Shown here piece by piece: positions 57,201-64,000 of a stretch of 64,000 nucleotides of DNA. The translations under genes and the position numbers were made by a program. The notes under the pieces are model-generated. The model was given only the letters and a program-made list of their open reading frames with translations, did no database searches and was not told where the DNA came from. The stretch is from assembly GCA_012845835.1 (NCBI GenBank), contig JABAKD010000008.1, forward strand, positions 5,750,775 to 5,814,774, given 5' to 3'. The number at the start of each line of letters is the position of its first letter. Position 1 is the first letter of the stretch. Origin of the DNA: Undaria pinnatifida (taxonomy: Eukaryota > Sar > Phaeophyceae > Laminariales > Alariaceae).

Positions 57201-58238
57201 ACGAGGGTTTCGTTGTCGAGACTGGAACTCGCTCTATCAGGTTTGTTTTAGGGCCGCTCGTCGGTGTGGTAGCTCCTATCAGGTTTGTTTTAGGGCCGCT
57301 CGTCGTTGTGGTAGCTCCTATCAGGTTTGTTCAGAGCCGAGTATCATAAGGTATCCCGGGAGTGCGGTAGAGCAGCAGCTGGGGGTAAAGGTGGAGCGAG
57401 AGTCTCATTGTTGCTCGATTGGAACTCGCGCTATCATTTTTTTTCAGCGCGGCGCATCGTTATGGTGGCTCCATCAGGTTTGTTCAACTCGTCGCAACAT
57501 TATGGTGGATAGATCTTATTAGCTTTGTTTAGCGCGGCGCATCATACGGGAGTACCGTAGAGCAGCAGCTGGACGTGGGGCGATAGTCTCGTTGTCGCGT
57601 GATTAGAACTCGTTCTGTCGGCTTTGTTTGGCGCCGCGCATCCTTATGGCAGTCCCCTCTTTGTAGGCACGCTCGTCGTTTCGGTAGTACGGGTGTACGG
57701 TAGAGCACCAGCTGGAGCTGGAGCAAGAGTCTCGTTGTCGCACGATTGGACCTCGCTCTGGCAGGTTTGTTTATCGCCGCGCATCGTTGTGGTGGCTATG
57801 CCGTGTTTGTTTTCGCGCCGCTCCTCGTTGTGGTGTTACGATAGCACGGTACTCTGAAACCTGGACAAACGCCGTGTGTCCGACCTGTCTCCACGGAAGA
57901 ATAGCCTTCTGAACCGCCTCCCCACACTGTGGACTTGGCGGGTTGCTTGATGTCTGCTCGGTGGAGACGCGACGAGCAGAGAGGATAGGGCGTCGCGCCG
58001 TTTTTTTATTTGTGGCCCATGTCCCCTTCACTGCTATGCATATTCGATGGCCTTTTTGCTCGAGAGCAAGAGCGTCGATGCGACATTGGGCGCGGGGTTG
58101 GGGTGATTGGAACTTGCCCGTCGGTGTGTCACGGCTAAGGATTGGAGCTTTCATGTTATTTTTTTCACCCCCCGCTGAGATTTTGTGGCGCAGACTTCTG
58201 ACCGGACAAGCTTGTGGCACCGAGGTACCGTAAGAACC

Positions 58239-58270
<32 letters not shown>

Positions 58271-59173
58271 CAATAGCACCACCCTCCTCTCGCTTTTCGG
58301 GGCTTTCAGCACTTGGAGATGCTCAAGATCGACAAGGTCCGGGCATCGAGCAAACGAGCTAGGGAGGCGAGAGAGCGAGAGCAGCAGAAGCGTCCTAAGC
58401 TCATCTTCGGCAAGACCAAAGGGTGGGGGTCATGAACTTTTCATTGAATTTTGCGGACTTTTGTTTTTTCCTGCACTCTATTTCAGGGACATGCTTTTTT
58501 TTTTTCGTTGTCCCTCGTTTGCTGCTTTTTCTCGCGCACTACTTTAAAACGTGCTTGTTTCTCTGTCTTGTTTTGTGACCACATATCGGACACTGGATTT
58601 GCCGATTGTCGTTGAGTAGAGAGAACTGTTGCATACGACAACAATTAGAACAGAAATAGCACCCAAAACAGCAGCTGTTTTTACCGCACCCATCCCCCCC
58701 CCCCCCGCTAAGAAAAGCAACGAATGAGTACGCCCCCCCCCCGCCTTCCAAGCTCCCAACTCTTCTTCTGACTGTTCTTTCGCATCTCGTGACACGCCGA
58801 AACCCACATACGCTTCGCCACACTTGGTCGCGCGGTGCGGCTTGGCCGACACAGGGAGGATTTCTCGAAGAACGCCGCCCGATCAAGCAGAAACGGAGCT
58901 CCGACTTTCTCCTCCTCCTCCGCGACCTCAGCTCGAGGGTTTTTCTCCCCACCATCCCAACGAGCGTCCAAACACCCCGCGTACGGTAGCAGCAGCACCA
59001 GCGGCGGCAAGAGGAGCAGCAGGGAGGATATCACGAGCGTGTCAGAGCTGCGGCAGAGCGTTGTCATCGGCCAGCGCTTATCGACGCCGATCGTTCCGGG
59101 GCAGCGCACGGGCGCGGCAGCGGCGGCGGCGGCGGCGAGTCGTTCAGCAAAGCGAAACACATTTTGGCAATGA
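48211..59173 (+). CDS. Elongin A-like protein: F-box-like region followed by TFIIS N-terminal domain
   Basis: Nine exons join in phase: 48211..48317, 53562..53682, 54046..54094, 54372..54445, 55033..55110, 56368..56468, 56985..57195 (or 57240), 58310..58422 and 58855..59173, giving 390 or 405 residues. The start is the ATG at 48211. Residues 22-95 resemble Elongin A: a BC-box-like TLKLLCVDL, HLERLSNLGDMPTEVF and LICEEVDVAFWKQ. Residues 100-195 match a TFIIS N-terminal (LW) domain: VMEILKALGDIPSSVGLLK, PLRKNT and LANDIVRRWKEA. Elongin A binds Elongin B/C through its BC-box and acts in RNA polymerase II elongation and in a cullin ubiquitin ligase. Animal Elongin A has the two domains in the opposite order. 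A Gly/Asn linker, a Lys/Arg-rich segment (KRPKLIFGKTKG) and an Ala/Ser tail follow. If the last splice is not used, the protein ends at 58435 (288 or 303 residues). The first intron is 5.2 kb and holds element A. Confidence 0.8.
48800..49020 (+). repeat. Two-unit tandem repeat in Elongin-like intron 1
   Basis: Two diverged units share GAGTGTGT..GAGGTGT, GGAGTA, CAGACTGCTG, CCCTCCCGTACCTACGAGG and CTGCCTCA. They are followed by a GGTACCAGGTACC-type palindrome at about 49036. Confidence 0.7.
49401..50572 (+). mobile_element. Element A, copy 2: intact 1.17-kb terminal-inverted-repeat element
   Basis: The ends TTAGAGTGTTTGCGAAA (49401) and its inverse, ending at 50572, form terminal inverted repeats that extend with divergence toward AAATTTACTT on both sides. 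The minus-strand frame 49788..50162 has [12 protein letters not shown], as in copy 1. It is flanked by related 75-bp direct repeats (49316..49393 and 50623..50698) that look like an older duplicated host sequence, not a target duplication. It sits in intron 1 of the Elongin-like gene. Its single ACAAAATC marks the site that the hAT element occupies in copy 1. Confidence 0.75.
52186..52520. mobile_element. MITE-like element with about 80-bp imperfect inverted repeats
   Basis: The left end (CAACCTGGTCGGCTCGCCC, then ATATGTGCAGGGAGGG and CTTGCAGGTCGTTGGTC) and the right end are inverted imperfect copies of each other. They surround a G-rich core that recalls the telomere-like stretch at 7160-7290. 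No coding region is convincing. It lies in Elongin-like intron 1. Confidence 0.5.
52775..52985 (+). repeat. Tandem duplication, each unit ending in a long C run
   Basis: Two diverged units of about 95 bp each start near CCCC..GG.TTGG, pass through TTGCTTGGCGTTGATT or a similar block and end with 13-15 C followed by CGTC.GCC.TCA. Confidence 0.6.
54150..54310 (+). repeat. (AGCAGT)-type microsatellite; poly-G at 54516-54536
   Basis: About 160 bp of AGCAGT/AGCAGC/AATATC-type units lies in the short intron between Elongin-like exons 3 and 4. A 21-G run lies in the following intron. Confidence 0.9.
55195..55480 (+). repeat. Dispersed 280-bp family, copy 2
   Basis: This copy aligns along its length with 44568..44845, including GGAGCACGTCGGGTTTTC, GCCGTGAGGTGTTCGGCG and GTGTGGCCACGTCTAGAGAC. 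It lies in the intron between Elongin-like exons 5 and 6. Confidence 0.7.
55961..56262 (-). repeat. Dispersed 280-bp family, copy 3 (inverse)
   Basis: In reverse complement it matches 55195..55480 (CCGGGACGGAGCACGTCGGG, CGACCAGGCAGACATCA, GTGTGGCCACTTCCAGAGAC). Copies 2 and 3 face each other in the same intron about 480 bp apart, so the pre-mRNA could form a long imperfect hairpin. Confidence 0.65.
56927..56983 (+). repeat. (CCATG)n pentanucleotide run at an acceptor
   Basis: About eleven CCATG units run directly into the CCAG acceptor of Elongin-like exon 7. Confidence 0.95.
57160..57830 (+). repeat. Array of degenerate copies of an exon end plus its donor
   Basis: The end of Elongin-like exon 7 and its donor region (57170-57260) recur near 57370, 57560 and 57700, with blocks GAGCAGCAGCTGG, GTGGAGCGAGAGTCTC, GTTGTCG, GATTGGAACTCG and CAGGTTTGTTT. 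Extra short copies of CTATCAGGTTTGTTTTAGGG lie at 57236-57330. The true exon end, 57195 or 57240, is therefore uncertain; both keep the frame. Confidence 0.8.
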
Positions 59174-60845
59174 TGTGATTTGTGCTGATTTTTTTCGGGT
59201 TTCTCCTCCTTGTGAAATGTTGTACCACGCTGGACGAAAATGTAAGGACCGCTTCGGTATTCCTATTAGTACCAAGAAAGGCTTCTTACTCTTTTTTGTT
59301 CAGAGGTCAGGAGAGATGTAACGTAGAGAACTATGCGAGAGCAGCGCCGCATCATATAAGTGATGCATGTGTTCTATGATCCAGGTTGGTTCGCAACAGC
59401 AGCATCAGCAGCAGTGGCAAGAATAACGCCACCCGCAGGTTTGCGATTGGTCGGGGGGGGGTTCTATACCAGGAAGGATCTTGATTGGCCGAAAATGGAA
59501 GCCTCGTATGTTTCCGATTGGTCTTTACGTACCGTACGTAAAATAGCCTTTTTACATAATCGGAGGAGTTTGTGTTTGTCAAAGATCGGACACCGAAAAC
59601 CAATGGCTGTCGCGTGATTAGCGTACATCGTATAACGCGAGGAATTTGCACAATTAGGTAGCCGCCTTGTCTTTTTGACTACATGAAGATGTTGGACGAT
59701 TAGGTGGTTGGCTTGTCTTTTTGACCTGTTTGATAGCCTTCGCGCGTTTCCTCTTGTGAAGGAAGAGCTCTTGGTTGATTTATGACGCGATTGAGATTTG
59801 TACTCCAGAGAGAGTGGAGTGGTTGCCTCTGTCGCTGTTGTCGGCGTGGGGTTAGTGGTGGTGGTGGTGGTGGTGGTGGTGGTGGTGGCGGTGGTGGTGT
59901 GAGACCGAGCCCAACATGCAAGGAATGCGCTTCCTTTATTTTGACTTGTTGTGGTTCCAGGCCTGTGCGTTTTTGCGGTTCTTCAATGTTTCTCTCCGTT
60001 CTCGCTTATCTACGTACGTAATGTTTTGGTTTTTCTGTCGAGATCCCTTGTTCCTTGTTCTTTTGTCTGGGTAGAGGTTTTGCTTCTGCCCACCGCTTTA
60101 CTTGATCGCTTTCAAGTTTCATGGACTGTACGCTATCGAACTTCATAGTTTTTGCTCGGCTTGGAGATGCGGTCATCTACCTGAGCGGCCGTGCTATCGC
60201 GGTTGGTTAGCTCATGCACTCGCGTGTGCTTCTTTATGTTTTCGCGCGTGTTGATGTATTTTTTGTCGCTCGAATTTGCTCCCTCCGGGCCTGAATACAC
60301 AGTTTTAGGCGGTCGGTTAACGGGGTCAAACGGCGGGTTGCGTAGCATATTTCTTCGCCACAGAACGTTCCGAAACCTGGAACGGGGAGAGGGGCATGCC
60401 ATGCGCAGTTATTATTTTCTCTAGGGTTTCCACTGTAAAAGCCGACGCTATTGGCGGGAAACGCGAGTCGTGAGGACGGACATCATTCCATGTATTTGGG
60501 GACTGTTTAAGTACCGCCCCCTTTAAAACAGACTGGGCTGCTGGATGACGCACTGCTATCGTTATCCGGGGGGGGTTGCTTTTTTTCGCGGGAATAGCTC
60601 GAAGGAAGTGCCGTCATTGGATGGCGGTGCACCGAAGGCGGCCCTTTCGGTCGCGCCTCACCCTCGAAAGAAGCCCTCGAGAGGCTCGACGAGTGTGTAA
60701 TATGACGTCCTGTTGTACACAAGTAAGTTTTAATATTGTGATTATTATTACCAGGCACGTCTGTCTGTAGATGGCGTACTCCGAAGTATTATTTATAGCA
60801 CTTTTGGGACCCCTTGTATATAGCTTGAGAAAGCGAAGAAAAAAA

Positions 60846-61118
60846 CAGGGTTTTTCACAGGTCAGGTCAAGCCAGGGTAGCTCATCCCGACCCGCGAGAT
60901 TTGAAAATCTCCTGACCCGTCCCGACCCGACCCGACCCGTCCCGACCCGTCCCGACCCGACCCGTCCCGTGATACTGCAAACACCTCCTGACCCGACCGT
61001 CCCGTGATATTTCAAGCACCTCCAGACCCGATCCCACTCGACCCGCGAGATTTTGATAACCTCCTGGCATGATCCGCGGGTCGGGTTGGTCATGACACTA
61101 CACGTGAATTAAGCCCCG
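60846..61118 (+). mobile_element. Degraded relative of the hAT-like element
   Basis: It begins CAGGGTTTTTCACAGGTCAG and ends near CACGTGAATTAAGCCCCG, a decayed version of the ends of 7894..9549. The interior has the same CCCGACCCG arrays and GCGAGATTT blocks. No clear target duplication is left. Confidence 0.55.
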
Positions 61119-61554
61119 TTGGAAAACGAGGAGTAACTGCGACCTTCTCTAGCGTCTAGATGAGAGAGAGCGTGCGCCAGTTACGAGTATCACCATGGTA
61201 CGCGCGCGTTTCGTACACAGTCCTCCCGTGCTTTGCAAGACTTAGTGGTGGACACACCCTACCCCTGGACTCCCAGAGCTGCTTCGCATGGCCTTTCCTC
61301 TATTAAAACCCCAAAATGTTCGTGGTTTCAACTCGGTGTGTATGCAGGACGGAGGCTGGCGCGGACCGCATGATTGAGTGAGTCGGCTACCGAGACGATC
61401 GGCGGGGTTAGGGCGCTAATTCGTACGTAACAGGCATCATTTGAAGGAAAAACAGACAAACTAGGGTCTGGAGGTTCTCAGCGGACCGGTCACGAACGAC
61501 CGAACAGGCGCGTGCGACGAAAGAGGAGGCAGGCGCTTTTTCTCTTCCAAATTT

Positions 61555-62180
61555 TTTTTTCCTGAAATGACGGGGCGCTCCGTAGCCCGAAATCGTCGGA
61601 AATACGCCATTTTTGCTTTTTTATTGAACGTTCTCGATGATATGTGCCTATTAATAGGCCATGGGATGTTTTCATCCGGTAGCAAGTTAGGTTGCATTTT
61701 TCTTCAAATCAGTCTTCGGCGAGAGGTCTCTAGCTCTCAAATAGAGGAACCTCAAAAAGTTAGTGGCGCACTCCTCTACGATATCGTAGCACGCGTCGAA
61801 CGTTTTTGGAATACATACAGGTCCCCGGTAGATACTTTTTTTGGGCTAGGTCCTCTAGAGTGAAATTTTCGGGCCTCTACAGGATTTTTTTCCGCCTTAG
61901 ACGCATGCTACGATGATAAGGTTGAGGTAGCACTTTTCGTGTGAAATGGTTTCTGAATGACGGGGCGCTCCTCAACCCGAAATCGTCGGAAAAAGGCCCT
62001 TTTTTTTTCGCATGGCTCTTGTTTGTGTACCTAGGCCGTGGGATTTTTCATCCGGTGTACTCGTAGCAGTTTTGATTTTTCTCCAAATCAGTTTTTGGGA
62101 GAGGTCTTAAGCTCACAAATTGAGGAACTTCAGAAAAAAAGGGGTGCACGCCTCTATCGTAGCACGCGTTCCTAGGTGAA
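61555..62180 (+). repeat. Diverged tandem duplication, unit about 390 bp
   Basis: Two units (from about 61565 and 61957) share TGACGGGGCGCTCC, CCCGAAATCGTCGGAAA, ATCCGGT, CAAATCAGT, GAGAGGTCT, GAGGAACCTCA or a similar block, and ATCGTAGCACGCGT. Confidence 0.75.
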
Positions 62181-63910
62181 AGCCCTCCCAAGGAATTTTC
62201 GGGCTCAGTTCCTCAAAAAGATATTTGAGGCTGAGCCCTCTCTCCACAAAGGAATTTTCGGGCCACATGCACAGGAAACAAAAAAAACTACTCTGAAGCC
62301 TGTCGGGATACAATCTATCGCCGTGATTGTTGCGTTCACTTCATGCGTACCGGGCGGCACCATGATGGTAACCATCTCCATGTACTGTACCCCACAACTA
62401 TGAATACGAGGGTGGTGCATTTGGCAATGGGTTAAAAACAGAACCAGCCACCCCGCGGTCAACTCTGGAGATCTGTTCAGTTTTTCGCTTTTCGTAGAAA
62501 CCCAACCAACATCTATGATTAGACTATAGTCTTACTGTTGTTGCGCATTGTCGCCGACTGCCCCATTAATAACAGTCTGGTCGGCTCGATGCTTGATAAT
62601 ATAATAATATAAACCGTAGCGATTACCCGCCCTAGTACCAAATATAGTGCAGCGCCAACGATATGCCCAGCCGTGCTGTTCCTCAGCGTACTGCCCAAAT
62701 CCTTACCTGGTAGATTGGTCGGACCTGAAAAGAGAAACATCATGATAACCCTTCTTTGAATAATATACGCAGAGGTGTCGAGCCTCCATCCCTTTGCCTT
62801 GACCACCAGCCCACCCACCCACCCACCCATGTACCGGGCTGAGGTACGAACTCTTTCTTTCATGTTTTCTCGTCGCTTTCCGACCGCCCAAAACAAGTAA
62901 TAAGAAAGCGAATATTAGGCCAGACGGAAGGACGGCGCCTACGAGCGAAAAAATAAAACACTTCACGCAGCATAACCCACTACTGGCACACGCTTGCTTC
63001 GACGACGCGAGCCCCGGCTGCTTGGGAGCTGCAACGTCGTGGAAACCACACACGTCAACCACCGCGACTAGTACTGCAACTATTATCATGCACCAACTGC
63101 ACCCCAGAAAAAAAAAAAAAAAACGTGTGCCCTCCGCCGGAGTCATCCCCATAAAAACGTGAGTTCGTTGACTTTGAGCCGTCCAAGCCAGCAACGGGGT
63201 GAAATCACGGCAGGCCCTGCCCCACGTCATGGTACTTTTTCGCCTCTGCTTCTGCCCACACCTCGGTGCCACCCACATTACGCCGGTAACGCCTGTCTTT
63301 CGTCGGCATCGTTGCATCCGGCAGCAGCTAGAGTGCCCGCGGCGTGTAGATGAGACAAACAGACTCAACAATTTCAGCAGCGACGGAAGCAGCAGAAGCA
63401 GCAGGAGCGGGAGCAGCAGCAGCAGCACAGCTTCAGCAGCAGCACAGCGTCACAACAAGGGCAAACAGCAGCGGCGGCAACTCAAGTCGCGTCACCATTT
63501 GTCGTACCAAACCAGAAGACCCAATAATTCCTCGTAGACAACCACGGGAATGAAATCACGACAGGATTTTCGCCTAATGCCATGGGCGCGGTTCTTCGCC
63601 GTTTCAAGCGTCGGCCTCTACCCACACCTCCCGGTGCGCGAAACCGTCACTCCCCCCAAAACCGTTTTTGCGCAGCTATCCAGATCGGACACTCGAGCCT
63701 ATAGGGCCAATTTTTCAGCAACACAAAACAGATCGCCGTTCCATCACCTGCGCGCACTAGCTGCCGGAGCCCCAGACCCCCTTACCCTCCCCCGCCCTTG
63801 CCTCTGACTCTCTTCAACCCCCAACTCCACTCCACAACACCTCTTGTGTACGCTTTCATGTCCCAAATCCAGGGCCACTGCTGCTTACCAGTAACAGGTA
63901 TCAGTACCAG

Positions 63911-63994
63911 GGAAAGGTTGCCGCCGGCCCGTGACTTCGGCGTTTCCATGCGTTACAAAGACCGCGGATTAGATTATCGCGACCAGCTAGCAAC
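63911..63994 (+). CDS. Possible internal exon of an unidentified gene at the right edge
   Basis: An 84-bp open stretch lies between a TACCAG acceptor (63905-63910) and a GTGAGT donor at 63995. It reads RERLPPARDFGVSMRYKDRG and on to a final QLAT. The composition is protein-like and the donor is strong, but there is no recognisable motif and no partner exon in the window. Confidence 0.25.
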
Positions 63995-64000
63995 GTGAGT

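Larger units (their letters stand above)
59174..64000. other. 4.8-kb right-hand region without a supported complete gene
   Basis: It holds a (GGT)n run at about 59850-59890, a degraded hAT-like relic (60846..61118), a diverged tandem duplication (61555..62180), CAG-rich runs at about 63360-63440 and one candidate exon (63911..63994). Open frames here are short, of biased composition or repeat-derived. Confidence 0.45.

Noticed and set aside
58708-59160. Minus-strand frame with a hydrophobic segment opposite the last Elongin-like exon
   Set aside because: It starts at GTG, and the plus-strand frame 58855..59173 fits the upstream exons in phase and composition.
62703-63428. 241-residue minus-strand frame with Leu-rich start
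   Set aside because: The Leu and Phe runs come from CAG and poly-A tracts. No domain or coding-like composition is visible.

Overview
The window is nuclear DNA of a eukaryote with large, repeat-filled GT-AG introns. A brown alga (Phaeophyceae, Ectocarpus-like) or a close photosynthetic stramenopile fits best. The main reason is the MnmG gene. Its predicted protein starts with a signal peptide that ends in an ASAFAP-type motif (VAA/FVAP, residues 49-55), the signature of import into a heterokont secondary plastid. TTAGGG-type repeats, huge low-complexity introns and GC-rich exons agree with this. No species was confirmed by a search.

Five genes could be assembled by hand, checking splice sites and reading phase. 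(1) complement(10..5222), running off the left edge: an unrecognised coiled-coil-rich protein. (2) 6341..17372, plus strand: a 107-residue thioredoxin in three exons, with an 8.5-kb first intron packed with nested mobile elements. (3) 22256..36998, plus strand: plastid-targeted MnmG/GidA, 15 exons and 909 residues. (4) complement(40738..47177 or further upstream): an ankyrin-repeat protein with a polyQ tract, a Gly-rich region and a coiled coil. (5) 48211..59173, plus strand: an Elongin A-like protein whose F-box-like region comes before a TFIIS N-terminal domain, the reverse of the animal order. Genes 1/2 and 4/5 are head-to-head pairs about 1.0-1.1 kb apart. Genes 3 and 4 converge. The last 4.8 kb holds only repeats and one weak candidate exon.

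The accessory layer is rich. Two near-identical copies of one transposon (element A) sit in the first introns of the thioredoxin and Elongin-like genes. The thioredoxin copy carries a hAT-type insertion with an 8-bp target duplication, and the other copy preserves the empty site. Other items are a perfect 269-bp inverted repeat, three related SINE-like copies in MnmG introns, several MITE-like families, a 91-bp tandem array and long microsatellites.

The most unusual pattern is that three introns in two genes contain degenerate duplicates of the preceding exon's 3' end plus its donor region. In the two MnmG cases a long microsatellite lies between exon and duplicate. The genes share no obvious pathway: redox, plastid tRNA modification, and RNA polymerase II elongation or ubiquitin ligation. 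All exon models rest on conserved-motif continuity and phase, not on transcripts.
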